A DNA stretch of 64,000 bases from Davidsoniella eucalypti. Taxonomy: Eukaryota; Ascomycota; Sordariomycetes; Microascales; Ceratocystidaceae. The notes below the pieces were generated by a model, which worked only from the letters and a program-made list of their open reading frames with translations, was not told the origin of the DNA and ran no database searches. The translations under genes and the position numbers were made by a program. The DNA lies in contig RMBW01000088.1 in NCBI GenBank assembly GCA_004009845.1, positions 1 through 64,000 on the forward strand, in the 5' to 3' direction. Shown piece by piece: positions 38,644-52,814 of this stretch (positions are counted from its first letter, which is position 1; each line of letters opens with the position of its first letter).

Positions 38644-39929
38644 ATGTCTCAATATCCTCCCCCTCAAGGCTACCAGCAGTACTCCCATCCGGGACAGCCT
38701 GTGTCTCCTCCTCCTCAGCAATACTACCAGACTCCGCCGCCTATCCAGCAGCAGCAACAACAACAACAACAACCACAATATCAACAGCAATACACTGCTG
38801 TACCTACGGCATTTCCAACTGTCGTTAGCACCACGCCAGCCCAGAGCAAGCTGGTTCTGACTACACCAAGATGGATGCTATTCGTCAACTTCAAGCTCAT
38901 GTTCTGGACACTGCCGATCCTGGGCCTTTCTGCTTGGATTATCCACGGCGCCTACATTGATGCCAACGGCCTATCTCTAGCAATGGTAAGACTGGTATCC
39001 CACTATCATTCTCTTGTACACGACACTAACATGACGTCTCTAGTGCATCGTCACCTGGATTGCTCTCACATACACCGTATTTTCCGAGAAGATGAATGCA
39101 TTGCATCAACTATACAATGTCTACGCTGTGCTTGGCGTCAACCTGTTCATGTCCTTCATGTGGCTCATCACAATGGCCGTGGTGGCTCACAAGCGCTCCC
39201 AATTCACCGTTCCCGTGACAATCACTGGCTGCTACAATGATGGTAGTCTAGTCGATAGCACCACTTGCAGCATCGTCAAGCGTGCCGGCGAAATTCTGAC
39301 CAAGGCTGGTCTAGCCTCAGAAGACGCCATTGCCTGCCTGTCTGCTCTGGAATTGTAAGTGAACCAAGCTCTTTTTTATAATCTGTCTTCCTACATGACA
39401 TGGTGTGCCACCCTATAGTCCAGTTGTCTAACTACGTTGTGCATATAGCATTATGTTTGCCGTCGTCTTCGGCTGGCACGTCAAGGCCTTCCTAGCCCAG
39501 CGCAAGGCTGCCAAGGCATCCACCGGTCCCGGCACTGTTGAAGCACAGCCTGTAGTCTACACTGGGCCTGAGAAGCAACCAAACACCTGTATAATGCCAC
39601 CTGTTGCCCCCCCTCCCCAATACTTCGTCCCTGTCCCCGCGCCTGTATCTGTGGTTTCCACGCCTACCCCGCCACCTGCCGCGCCTATTCCCCACCACAC
39701 GGAACTAGAGCATATTCCCGTGCAGCACAGCGGTGTGTCGTCGACACCATCGCCAGGCCCTTTTCCTCCTCCAATGTCGGCTGTATCGGTCTCCGAAGTC
39801 TCGGCTGTCTCCCCACCGCCGCCTGCTCACGCTCAGCCAATTCTGTCGAAACCAGCTTCTTCGACTGCCGAGCTGCCTTCGCTCGAGCAACAGAAGATGA
39901 ACCCGCCAGTGGAGATGTATGCTCCTTAG
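38644..39929 (+). CDS. Four-helix MARVEL-like membrane protein with proline-rich tails
   Basis: Exons are 38644-38985, 39044-39354 and 39449-39929 (introns 58 and 94 nt); 377 residues. Residues 1-70 are Pro/Gln-rich (PPPQGYQQYSHPGQP, poly-Q run). Four hydrophobic segments follow: around 76-103 (LMFWTLPILGLSAWII), 115-129, 140-162 (NLFMSFMWLITMAVV) and 217-229 (FIMFAVVFGWHV). The loop after helix 3 has two cysteines (GCYNDG, TTCSIV) in the extracytoplasmic position expected of MARVEL-type proteins. The C-terminal 140 residues are Pro-rich with PxxP repeats, suggesting binding of SH3 or WW partners. Membrane-organising role is inference. A decayed duplicate lies upstream. Confidence 0.8.
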
Positions 39930-41864
39930 CGCTGATGGGAGCACATATATAGTTGGTGTGTCTGTTGTGTAGTCTAAAATAATCATCACATGCTAGATGT
40001 AGTAGCTGTAGCCAGGGCAGTCATCATTTCATCTTGATTTGCCATTTGGTATCATTGGTCCCTCTCGTTCAATCAATAATTTTATCCTGTTGAAAAGCCC
40101 ACCGCTGATGTCAAGAATTCGGCGACTAACAAAACAAAGCTGTAGTAACTGTGACCTTCAAGTTGGTTCATATGTAGATGGATTCTCCAGTTTATGGACC
40201 CAAAAGCGCTTGTCTGTCTACTTTTGAAAACGGCTGTTGCCTAACTGGATGGACACAGAGTTATGTGCAACATCAGATGTAACCCTAACTTTCAATTAAC
40301 ATCAAGAGCTGTTCAGGTATTGTCTTGTTTCTTTTCGACACACACCGATCTTGCAGTATCAACCCTATCTACCGTTAGATAATAAACCTAGTCTTCGATG
40401 AGTCTTCAGCTGCCTTCGACCCATGGCATTTTGCCTAAACATGATCCTTGTTGACTATCACGAGAACTTCTAATACCACTAATATCCGCCATTGTATCAC
40501 TCGATAAATGGCCACATACACGTCTTCTCTGGCCTCCTTGAATGTACATGAATCCGGCCACTCTAAAATCATACAATCTGTGTCTTGGTTTTATTCTCAG
40601 ATTGACTCTTTTATTTCTTCATTCTTTCAAAACAGACTTAGATCAAGTTCCCCTCTCTCCTACGTATTATATCTCCAAAATGCATGCACTTCGGCCTCGC
40701 TCTATACCTTTATAGACCGAAAGTAACCAACCTTGAAGAACCACTAATTGGTCAATAGCAGCAGCAGTGTATACCCCAAAGCGGAATCGTGGGCAACTTG
40801 ACTTGAGAAACTATCGCTCTATTGTCTAGACCACCGAATACGTTTTGTTCCAGACACATGATCTCTTTTTTTTATTTTATATATACCTCACTATTTCTCC
40901 GATAACAACTTGAACTTTTCATTCTCTCGGTTTTTGAGCACTCCAGCCCTGAGTTTTTTTTTCTTTTTTTCTTTTCTCCATTTTCTTTTTTTTTTTTTGG
41001 CTTCATACCTGATATCAAACTATGGTACAAATCCATCCAACCCGTTCTTGTCGGTGAGGAATGATATAGAATTACAACTAACGTAGAAGAAAATAACAAA
41101 ACCTTGTCTTCCGGAATTGAAATAACCAGAGACAGCCAAAGACAGAGTCACATTCCGTCTGGGTCTGAACCAAGAATTGGTGACTTCGGTCTCGGCGTAT
41201 AATTTGTCATGCCATGATATGGTTATGGTATAGCAATTAGACATTACAATCTTTGTTCATGTACGTCAAAAAGTATAGTTGCTGCTCCTCATCTCATCAA
41301 TCATGCTTGACTGGTTCCTGAATCTGTAATAGAGATGTTGGGGTATATCTAGCCCGATGAGGTTTTGCATTCTGTTATATATTTGATACTTTGCTGTTTT
41401 CTCTCGACTTCTCTTCACATCTTCTATCCCATCTTCATAGCCTCGTCTTCTTCTAGCTCAGTGGATTCTTCAAATATACACATCATTCCATGTGTATTCG
41501 TCACGATACAACAAGATCACCATACTACAACAATAATCCAGCGTATAATATATGTAGAATATATAAAGTAAGTTGATATGAAAATCTAACTCAAACACTA
41601 ACAAAAAGAAAAAACTCGCCAGCACCAAAAACAAAATGAAACCACCAAGACAACAAATAGCATTATGAAAAAAAAGAAAACGCAATGAGAACCCAAAACA
41701 AAAGGTATACGAAATGCCAAACAAAAGAAATAAGAAACAATAAAACCCAAGATGTCACGGCTCGTCGTGGAATCGTTCATAATCATACTCATAACATTTC
41801 AACTTGCGCTAGAGAAGCGCATGCTCTTTCTTCATCGTCTTCTCTCCAAATGATATTTTTTTGG
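39930..41864. other. Convergent spacer, no gene seen
   Basis: A 1.9-kb spacer between convergent genes, AT-rich with T-runs at about 40866-40999. Its ORFs are short and low-complexity. Nothing is assigned. Confidence 0.55.
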
Positions 41865-43546
41865 TTAATTCTCCCCGTTTAGAGGTTGACCTGAGACATC
41901 AGTCGACTTCACAATTACCAATGGGTCAACAATATCAACACCAAGCTTTGCAGACACCTTGGGTTCAGACTGCTGTAATACTGCCGACCAGTCTGCTGCG
42001 CGCATTTCGGGCACTTCTTCGCCCAACGCCGGCTCTACGATCTCTTCAGAGCTTGTAGCTGTCGTTTCGTCACGAGCAACACGCCATACTACCTCCATGC
42101 GATCGAGAGCCCGGCCGCCCTTTGCCGACGATCCACGGACACCGTCCATAGCTTCCCATGGAACTTCGAATACGCCACTCTCGCCATCGCCTTCAAAGAA
42201 AGCGTTGAACCAAACATAAGCAAGCGAAGTCATAGCATTGAACGGAAGAGGTGCTGGCGAAAAGCTGCGACGCTCTAGAGAAACTTGCACATCGTTGTTC
42301 TCGATGCGGATTGGGGTATCAGGTCTGAATATCACAGCAGGACCTCCGTTGTTCTCGCCATCATAGGATGACAAGTCAGAATCCTTGCGGGCCTTGCTGA
42401 TAATAGAGTTGCGAGGGGACGACATGATGCTATCATTGTCCGACTTTGAAGATACTGACGACGCAAGCGCCTGGAAGAAACTAACATTTCCAAAGGCAGC
42501 ACCAAACCATGTCTTGCTAGTCTTGTGGTTATATTCCTGCCATGCAGTTCCACTGCTACCACCAGGATGGCTCGTCCGGGGGACAATGTGTGGTCTAATT
42601 GGGACATCGGCTGGGTTAGGCTTGCGGCGCATACCAGCCTTTTCGTCTTTCTCGAGGTTATCAACGACTATGCGCTCGGTAGTCCGGAAGCTATGAACTA
42701 CTTCTATTCTCTTGCCTTCATCCGCATATGCCTTGATCTCGAGCTTGACGCCAGGCTTCAGGCCCCATGTACGGACCTCGACGATTTCGATGGCGCGATC
42801 AGTATACTTCTTGCCACCACGGGTCCAGCGCTCAACGTAGTCGACCCAGCGAAGTTGGCTGGGAATAGAGACACCTTCTCCGTAGCCAGGCTTGATACGT
42901 CTTGATGTGAACCGATCAAGGGCTTGTTGAACCTGCCAGCCACACTCTGAGATGAGATAGCTGCAAGCTATGCTGCCGCTACGGCCTTTCCCTGCTTTGC
43001 AATGGACAATTGCAACACGGCCATTTGCCGCTGGGCAGTCATCGGGGAGTGCCGTCTTTGGCTCGGTAGTGCTGGTGTCTGACGATGAGACGTTGCCGAG
43101 GTCTTCTTTGAGGAAATTCCGCATGCTGGCCATCATCAACGGGACGAGACGGAACGGCGGCGGCTGGTGGTCAGGCCAAGGGTAGTGGTGGATGCGGTTC
43201 TCAACGGCCTGATCAGGATATCCGGTGCCCTCGGCGCGGAACTCCCAGATAGCCCAGTTATCATGATGTCTTGACTTTAGGAACGCGAGAAGCTGGGGTA
43301 GTGGGTTCCGGTAAGAGCTCTTGAAGAAGTCTTGTGCAGGACCGGAACTATAGTTTATCGTTAGTTCACGGGTTGATGTAGAGCAAGTGACATGAGGTTT
43401 GAACCAGATAGTGAATGCTCTCGGTGTATGGAAAGGGGTATTACTCACGTTACTATGAGCTGAGGGGTGACATAGCAAAGGTCAAGGCCGGACTCCTCAT
43501 GAAGCACACGAGGACCAGCAACAAGCTGTCTGAGGAATGGAGCCAT
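41865..43546 (-). CDS. tep1: PTEN-like phosphatidylinositol 3-phosphatase
   Basis: PTEN-type enzymes remove the 3-phosphate of PtdIns(3,4,5)P3 at membranes. Exons are 43546-43449 and 43347-41865 (intron 101 nt); 526 residues. The start MAPFLRQLVAGPR and CYVTPQLIVT-SGPAQDFF match the PTEN N-terminus once the intron is removed. The catalytic P-loop HCKAGKGRSG is intact (nucleophile C149, R155), with the PTEN-specific lysines at both loop positions. The WPD-type loop is YPWPDHQPP (D92). YVERWTRG and GVKLEIKA lead into a C2-like half, interrupted by a Ser-rich, probably disordered insert (about 345-400). The family is clear from the P-loop. Confidence 0.93.
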
Positions 43547-46500
43547 GTCTCTAGCAATTTGAGAATGTGACAAGATAAAAGTTGCAATATCCTTGAAGAC
43601 GAATAATATTTGGTTGATGAAAGACTGTGGATAGATGGGAGGTGGGTAGGTGTTATATGATCCTGAAGTAATAGAAGTCGATGTACTGACGTCCTTCGTC
43701 CGTGCCCGTATTTTTGTTTGTACTCCTTGTATTGTGTTACTTTCGGGCTGATGGCTAGAATATGCAAATGGCTGAGAAAACTGCTTGAAGTTGAAATCAG
43801 GACTTGAGATGGAACGGTAAAGCAGGCGGCGTTGAGGTAGGAATATAAACCACCAATAATGATATTGACGAGGACAATAAGAATAACCGTAGAAGGGGGG
43901 GTATTGAGGGGTGCGTCTTATCTTTGTACCTCTACCTTTGATTCTCGGTCATTATTGTTTTTTTTCCTTTTTCCCTGGGGGACGGGCTCTCTTGTTGCAA
44001 TAATAAAGCTCTAGAAAGCCAAGTCAGTCAATCACTCGTGGATTGTGCGGAACCCGTAAAATACACACCCGAATAGCCTTGCCTGGAAAGTCGAGTATAC
44101 ACCGTGGTATTATACACGCCCCTCAAGATGGCTTCTCCCTGTCTTATTTTTTGGTTGTTGATTTGTTCCTTATTCTCCGTCTTCCTCTTCCTCTTCCTGT
44201 CCCCCGTCAAGGCGTAGTCTGGGACCAAAACCTCAAGGACCCAAGGACCTGCTGACAACTATAGAAAGAGTTGAGAAGAGAGAATGGAGATTGGATGGTA
44301 CGGAATAGACAACTAGTTGTAGGTGACGATGCAGGCCTTATGGTTCGATTGACCGGGGCTCTTTTACTCCCCCTGTTCGTCAGCTTACGGGACAACCAAG
44401 ACACCAAGAAACAAGGAAATCGATAGAGAAGGATAGGATACGGCCTTACCACAGACCCAAGGTAGGTAGTTAGGTCAGGTATCCAAATAAAAACAACAAC
44501 CCACATACGACTGATGTTTGTTTGTAGAAGTCGCAGCAATAGATAATTATAGATATAGATTGCCGTCGAGTGGGAGATTGGATATTGGGTATCGTAGCCG
44601 GACCGAGGAGAGTTCAGACGGCGATAGAGAACCCAATAATAGACCTTATAAGCCTACTATCAGATAGACTGAATGATCCAGAGACTTGTGATGGTTGTAA
44701 CTAGCCGCACAAGAAGAAATGGCGACTAAGCAAGCAAAAAATAACTGAATATTAGCTTTATTTTCCAGGCGTGGTCGAGCGGTTGGATTCGATTGTTGGA
44801 TATTTGATATCCTAGACGTTGCGTTTTTGTCATATAAGCAGCCAAATCCGGATATGGAATAAAATTCCCGATGATTCCACGATGGTTGGTGAGGGAAAGA
44901 CGGAAAACTCCAGCACAAAAATAGCTGCTGAAGATATTTGAAAAGGAGGATATTTTGAAGAATGCTATTTATTGTGAGAAAAACAACACATGAGCCTTTT
45001 TTCAGCTTGTCGTCACTCTTGAGAAGCAGTAACCCTCCATATTGTTATACGTGAATACCGCAGTTGCCAACAAACTAAAAGGAGCCGCAGCCAGTTCAAA
45101 CTCAAAGAGGCCTCTCACTTAACAAAAACATTTGTTCGAGTGCCATTTCGCCCAAAATGGCAACGGCCTGTTTAGACAAAAAATCCCCAACACAGCATTT
45201 TTACGCTCCAATGGTAATTGCCCCATCGCCAACATGCGGTATCTATCGTCATAGTGCTTACTATAATAACTCCTTGGGTGGCGATGATTTACTAGCCCAC
45301 TGAGAAATAGGAAACAACCCTATTTCGTATTTAAGTATGGCCCAAGAACATAACCCGAACGTATGATACCCTAATATGAAGATCACGAAGTCTTAAGTAT
45401 ATAATTACATGTTTTTGTTTTATGGCTCGACGACGGTTTGTAACCAGCTGCAACATTGACGGGCCAGTATTGCATTTCTCGGTGCTTTAAAGAGTGCTTA
45501 GAAGAGAAGACAAAACTTAATTCGCTTTGAGAGACGACAGTTCTCGGCTACAAGATGCTACTCTGTGACTTTGTAACCCTAAAACTAGTTGACATCCTGA
45601 TATGTTGTTTTGGGTTCTTTTGATGCTCAGCAGACCTGATTAACAAGCGGAGATGACAGTATCTAGTTGCCTTTTTGCCCGTTCTCATTCTTCATTCTTT
45701 TGTTTCCACCTTCATTCTTGTTGCTTTGAGCTTGGGATCTCTTGGTGGCTATATACCTGTTTTGTTTGCGCCAAGGTGAGCAAGGTCAGGAATGGACTTC
45801 AAAGAGTTCCGAGCTGCGAGAAGTCATCCCGTCTAGTGGTGTAGATCTGCTTCCTTGGGCGTAATTTTCGAGCTTCCCATATGGGAGACGAACTGTTCGT
45901 AGTAACAAAATCTTGTCACTATGAAGGAACATTACGTTCTCCCTCTAGGCGAAGAGAAGTTGGATTCCCAACATTTGATTTATATATCTTATAGGGCAAT
46001 GTAGGGCTATTACTCGATTCGAGTCATAAACGAATCAAGACAATCGGGGAATATCACCTAGAGGGCGGGAAGTAGTCGATTTGCGAATCACAACTTTGTA
46101 TGTTAGAGTAGTTGACGCAATTAACGTGTATAAACCAGAGCGCGCTAGAAAGAATTTGATGAAGGGCCTGCTTGCTATTGACACAGACCAGGATTACGCC
46201 TGTTTTGTTATAAAAGGGAAGCAAATATACCACAGGGGCCGGTCAAAAAAGAAGCCATACCTCTGTTGAACTGGGATGCTGCTTGACAAGGGACATTGGG
46301 AATCTTGAATATGACCGGGATGGCGGGAGAGCAGAAGACAATAAGAGCAAAGATGCCATTAGCCAAGTACAGATGTATACCAAGCCTGACGTTAGTCAGG
46401 CTTGGTTTAGATGGTCCTAGATTAAGATACAGTAAGGAGAAGTCGGAATAAGACTGCGTATGCGCTCTAAGAAAGTATAGGCATGCAACCCAGAAAGAAA

Positions 46501-49500
46501 GTATGACAGGCTATGTAATGGAGAGATATATATCTAGCCACATCTCTTCCGGGGTTTGCGAGGGCGGAAGAGGAAAAGAAAAAGAAAGAAAAATGAACAG
46601 AGCCGTTAACCTGTAAGTGGTTCATCTGAGGTTCAAGATGACTTGATTCTAATGAGAACGAGGTCAGGTCTTCCTCCTCCTTCTCATTATTATCAGCCCA
46701 CATCACTTTCTACAAGGTTATAAGGACACTAGCAAGTGGGCTATAGAGCTAGAGTTTTATTTATTTTTAAATTTGTTTTTATTTATTTGTGTTTGTTTGT
46801 TTGGGCTGCTAAGCCTGGTGAAAGACTGGGCCGAGACTGGAAGACAGACAAAAACAACAGGTTTATCATTTTCTGTAAAGTGGGCGGAAAGGCACTGGTA
46901 TAGGCTAATCCGTTCATTCGAGCTTCGGCCGTATACTAAGGGACAAGACATGTTGCTGATATTGTGATCACGGTGCCGTCAAGGGCTGTAATAGTAAAAA
47001 GGAATGAGAGTTCATAGAGAGTTGAGTTATCAGGCCACGAGTCTAGACTTTTTTTCATTTTGAAATTTACAGTGAGGACTCCAATTCATGGAGAGTAAAA
47101 CGATTGGTGTTTGTAACCGTAAGCTTTGTTTGATTTCTTGACTTGTCATAATAGTGACTGGGTTAATGAATATATACAAACCCTAATTGCTGTGATATCT
47201 CACAATTATAAGTGTGTACAGTGGCTTTCCCGACTGTTTGGTTCAACATATCGTCGGATATTACCCAAGAATATAAACCAACTCTACATGCCTTGATGAA
47301 CCAAGTTATATTGATGTCAATAGTATTCCCGAGTAGGCCTTCTAGAAAGGAAAGTCCAATATTACATCGCGAGGTAGATCTAGACTTATTATGGTATCAA
47401 GAAACACGAAACTATGGTATCAAGACCGCGCTTTCTGAGATGCATTTTCTATTACGAGGGAACAAAAGTTGATCTTCTGCGAAGGCAGTGTCAAACCATG
47501 ATACAATTTCATCCTTGGGAAATAATGTCCACTTGAGTTTGTAGGGAGATATATATCAGCATAGTGAGAGCTAGTACATATCTGTACATAGTTGATATAT
47601 ATTTCCTATTATATGCTGTTGGAACCCGGGGCTTGCCAGGTTGGATCGTCCCATTCATCCAATTATCCAATATACGCGGCGTTACAGCTGACTAGGGGGC
47701 GTGAAAGAGCCCAACGCTGGTTATATGATGCAGTGATATTACCATTGGGGGACCGAAATGGTAATATTGAGTAGAGTAGGCTACATTACTCGCCAATGGC
47801 TAATAAGAAACCAACTCCTGGCCCCTTCTATGAGTCCATACTCAGCCTGTATTTCGGGTGGTCTATATGTATGACAGCATCACAGGAGATAGTACATGGT
47901 ATACAGATATCTGCAGTTGTATAGTTATAGTTGCGTGTAGGCTGCTGGAAGAAAGTACTGTAACTGGAGAAACAGAAGAGGGAATTCCATGTTCTTTTTA
48001 CCTATATGTACACACGAAACATAAAATGAACCATGTCCGAGCGGATTAGTTAAATCTGCGAAACAACTATCTGCTAAGGCCATACCTATTAGTAATAGTT
48101 GTACAGGCGACTAATGGCAGAATTAGCACGCTATGATTTACAGCTGTACTCACTTTACTAATTCATTATATTGATTCACTTATTCATTGTGTGCCAATGC
48201 TAATTCCATATATGGAGGTGATTTCCGCTAAGATTCTGATATTTGGTTGTCAACCAAAGTTTAGTAGCCAAGCACTTTAAGCATGAAAAAAAAGAAAAGA
48301 AAAAAAAAAAAAAAAGAAAAAAAGGTATAATTCCAATGTTACGATCACTAAACTCGGAATACTGCAACATTCCTCTACTCTTTACTTGTCACTTAGACAA
48401 ATTGCAACGCGACCAACTTTGCTGACCATCCTGACTTGGTCTTCTCTTTCTCTTCCTCAGTCTCTTTTTACTTCCAGATACAACCATAACCATACCCCCA
48501 AAGAACCCTTGCTAGCTGCATTTGCAGGTGAGACCAGGGCATTGTATTGCCAACATGGTGGGTAGAGTTGCAGTCGAGAAGGGCCATGCTTTCGTAATTG
48601 TAAGAGAACCATGGCTTCCCTGTCGTCTACCGCCATGCCTGCCCTCCGCTTAGCGGGTCTCTACGACCAGGATCATAGGATCATGTTCCCTTCTTTTCTT
48701 TACTCGTTCCCTTTCTTGGAATAGGACTGCTGCGATGCCCCCAGAACTGGCAGGAAGAAAAGCTGCCCATCCGCGTTCTTGTAGTAGCAAGAGCAGCCTT
48801 TGTGATAGGCGTCAAGTTGGCCACTGGACGATGGCTAGAGAATAGAGAAAAAGATCTGCAGAATCGTATCATGTAAACGAAAATGGACTCGGTATCGGTC
48901 TTGTTGGACTCGCCTCGCCTCGCTTGATTTACAAGCAAGGCGTTGACATGTCGTATACAGAAGCAGTAAGTGGCATATATGTGATAGCTCATCCGTTCTC
49001 ACTTCTACGTCTCTCTTACTCGGAGCGGCTTGTGGCTTGGTGTCTTGGTGGCTACGAAGTTGCCATCACCCAAAAGAATACAGTGCTCGATCATGACCAA
49101 GATCATGACTACGATCAAATTTATACGCACCATGGTCCCAGCATAACCTCAGCCATGCTAGCCGGTACAAGTATGCAGCGCACGTACAAGATGTGCGTCG
49201 CATGCATAAACTTGCCCGCCGAGAGAAGAGACTTCCCGGCGTCGTAGTCTTTGTTACAATACTACGGCTCTTGGTGTCCTCAATGCTCTAATGGGAGGGC
49301 GATCACCGCCAGTTGTCGGTATCTGCGTCCGAGAACAGTCAATATAGCCAACAGAAGACCGGGAGACTTTCTGTATTGAGTCATAGTAAGCTAAACTGTG
49401 GTTCGATGCTGCCTTTGCCATGGCTTCCACGACACGAAGAACTCAAGTCAGGATCTTTAAGGAGAGGTTGTTATCTGTTTCTCAGGGTTTCGACCCAGTC

Positions 49501-52500
49501 TTGGGGCCTGATTTCTAGGTCTTTCCAGCACTGGCTCCCAGGGCCTATTCGGGTTTGGCATATCAGTAGTAGTCGTATCCTCTTCTATGGCCTCTACTAT
49601 GGTGGAACCAAGTTGTATTCTTGCCGCTCTGCTGCAGGATATCATGCACTATGCTGTTCCAGTCCTCGGTTCTGTCCCCTAGAAAGAAATAGGAAGCACT
49701 AGTTGTATATGTACATATGTACACACATTGATCGTCCTTTGCATCGAAACCTCACCGATGGCCTGGGTGGGATTTCGATAGTGTCTAGAGGACGTGCTTG
49801 ATGGCCTCATGCACTGATGCACTTGTATGCACTCTGCCCTGTGGATACAACATGCGGCGATCAAGGCAGAGAAAAACTGGAGTCTGTACTTTGTTTGTTT
49901 ATTGCTTCCATGTACACATACGCTCTCGTTTCTGTTTGTTAACGCCCATGGCTGTATTTGCCCGAGAAAGAGGAAGCAAAAGAGACAAGCAGAGCGGTCT
50001 AGATGTCCGGATGAGGTCTTTTTGCTTCGGCGAATATACGACTTTGCATTCTATGGAAACGCGGCTAGGCATTATCTAATATCTATTCGGGACTCCCTGG
50101 TCTAGAACAGGCCAATGTTTGCTGTTCTTCTGACACCAACTACTTGGTCAGTTCCTACGCTTTTCTTAGAATAGCAATCACGAGCTGGCAGAAATATAAA
50201 ATAAAACAAACACACCGCTTTTGCACCAGCCCCGAAGATTCTGCCGGTCATTTTCGTGATGTCAGCCACCGCTCTAAGCCAAGCTGAGGGCCACTAGTTT
50301 TTGTTATTATTTGTGTTTTATATCATATTTTACACCACTCCAAGGGCTTCTGGACTCTGTAATAGAGCCGCACTGGCCGAATAGATATCTGTATACAATA
50401 AAGATCATTTTTCTCTCGACAAAAAGGATTGCTAAGAGCTCCTGCTTCCTCCGCAAAGGCATCTCTTCCGCTTCCGTTTCCCGCGGCCTGATCAGCCTTC
50501 CTCTTCACTTTTCTTATCTGCAGTTTGTTTTGCATCTGCGTGTATTTCCCTCGCCTTCTTCTCCGAAAGACAAACGATCGACAGCTGCTTTGGGAACCAA
50601 AAGGAACAGGGAACGTAACTTGGGCATGCTGTGTTTTGCCAACTCAAGCCTGAGCCATGCTCCCATCCCATAAGCATCCAAACGTACTCCTACCAGCAGT
50701 GCTCTCATATAACGCACATGTATGTATAGGTACATGCCGAGAATAGACGCATGATTGGCGTGTTGGGCCTAGTCTAAAGTAGGCCTTGGCGTTGATATAC
50801 AGCATCTTGGATACATGTAGTGATATCCGTAGTCATGTAACAACGTTGGGATTGTGCTCATGCATACATTGTATTCCTGTACTCCTTCCGTTACCCGCCC
50901 CTCGCGCGGTTGTCAACCGTGCTTGCTTCCTTTATATGCTTCCAAGACTTTGCCCATTGTATCGGTTAATTACCAAGTACGCGCTGATGGCTTGAATTAT
51001 ACACTTCTTCCATACAGATGGATGCTGGAATTTCGTGCCGCTTTATATCAAATTGTACGTGACACCCAATAGTGCCCACTAAACTAGCCATGATCGTCGT
51101 CTCTGTATGTGTTCAATGCATACAAAAATGTCCATAGACAAAACTATTAGCCTAGCCATGCGTGTTGGCTCATCTCTGCATGCAATGTGCTTGGAATTGT
51201 GAGTATTATGTCCTCGAGGCTATCTGTCCGAGCAGAGGATCGTAGTTTGAGCTTATCTCTTCGAGTGAAGTTGACAACAGACTCAATACTGATGATATGT
51301 CTGTGACTTGTCAACCACACATCACGAGACGGCGTCTGTGATCGATTGGTACATAGGTAAGCATAAAAAAAAAAGAAGTAGCCGCTAGTGTGTAGCAATA
51401 GGAGAAAGTCACTCTATGTCTATGGCAAAGTTCCGTCTAGTCTACCCATGGATAACTAACGGATAGAAGAAACAGATCTATGGAGCTATGGGACACGTCA
51501 GTTCACCGATTGCCTTCCGAAAAGAAGAAAAAGGCAGGGAGGGCATAAATGAACCTAGCCAGCTATGTCTCCGGGACCATACGCCCGCTCCCAAGGAATC
51601 ATGCTTGCTATAGGCAGACCTAAATGCACAAGATCACGAGTTCGGGTTGAAATATGCCCACTGGCTCTATGCTACGCTACGAGGAACGAGAGGCGGACGT
51701 ACTTTCTTGCGGTCTATCAAGTTCTTCTCAGATAGATCCGAAATAGTATTGGCCCTGTGCCGCACCTTGCCTCATCTGGTGACGACCCGAATGTTGTCTG
51801 TGTTGCATGGACAATGGATACAAACATGTGTACACATGCTACTATGTAGATGGAACACACAGTATATGTCTTGGTACTAACAAAGATGTATACGACCTAA
51901 CGGTTTGTGCGGTCATAACACCCAAACGGAGTCCAGCAAAATTGCCAGAGATGTGCAAGTATACGTCTGCATATGTGATGATACGTCTGGTCATATGTAC
52001 GAATATACGTACACATATACTTGCCACTTTTACATGACAACACCACGTCATAATACTATGTCTCACCCCTCCAAAGGTCCAGACAGGTCGTCTTATATTG
52101 TAAGGCGCTGTGCATACATATCCAGATACAATAGGACACTAACGACGCCACTAATGTAACATTCGAAGATTCCACATGAAAGTTTCCACGTAAAGTCGAA
52201 AGGTTGCCAATATTACAATGCATATATAACGTCCTAGTAAATCACAGAAGTCGAAATGGCGTTTCTTGGGGTAACAATTGAACTAGGTCTTATGTATATG
52301 GAACAGCATTGCTACAGTATTTTGATATGTATGCAAGAATCTTAACATTGGCTAAATAGAGTGTCGATTAGTTAGTACGTGATTCCAAATGAAATAGAAA
52401 ACTAGAGGTTTAAGGGTCTTACTATTGTTATGCAAGCTTACTTACTATCTGGGATGCTTTGAGGTAACTCTGTCAATTGCTCGGACTTTTTGTAACACCG

Positions 52501-52814
52501 AGTCTAAAACTAGACATGTAGAGATGCATTTTTGTTCTATTTTTACAAGGGTAACTAACCAAAAAAAGAAAATACTAACAACACCTCTGATTCTGATATC
52601 AAACTATACACCCGGCTAAACAAAACCTGACCAAAAGAAAAAGATGCATAAATACATACAACACCGGGGATTCGCACGTGGCCACCCACCGTACTACTAG
52701 TCCAGCGCTTCATGGTTTGACTAGGGGAGAGCGGACGGGGAGAAAAATTGGCGTAGTCGAGTCGGGTGCGATGGTAGAGGCACAGCGACAAGACTCCCGC
52801 GCCGCGGGTTGGGC
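43547..52814. other. 9.3-kb gene-poor region
   Basis: I found no ORF above about 130 codons, no recognisable domain, no spliceable frame and no tRNA or rRNA here. Visible structures: a perfect 12-bp hairpin at 46379-46406, an A/G run at 48283-48325, and mixed sequence elsewhere. It is not uniformly AT-rich, so it does not look like a typical AT-rich mutated repeat block. It could hold regulatory DNA, non-coding transcripts or very old repeats. Confidence 0.5.
46379..46406. repeat. Perfect 12-bp hairpin
   Basis: ACCAAGCCTGAC and GTCAGGCTTGGT are perfectly complementary around a GTTA loop. There is no T-run after it and no flanking gene, so it is not a bacterial-type terminator. Role unknown. 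Confidence 0.65.

Noticed and set aside
44762..44800. tRNA-Ser-like stretch (GGCGTGGTCGAGCGGTTGG, then GATTCGATT)
   Set aside because: No anticodon arm or matching acceptor stem can be drawn; only the D-arm-like start fits.
52640..52710. Possible tRNA-derived SINE head on the minus strand (GCTGGACTAG and GCGAATCCCCG)
   Set aside because: The T stem does not pair and the A box is poor; too degenerate to support.
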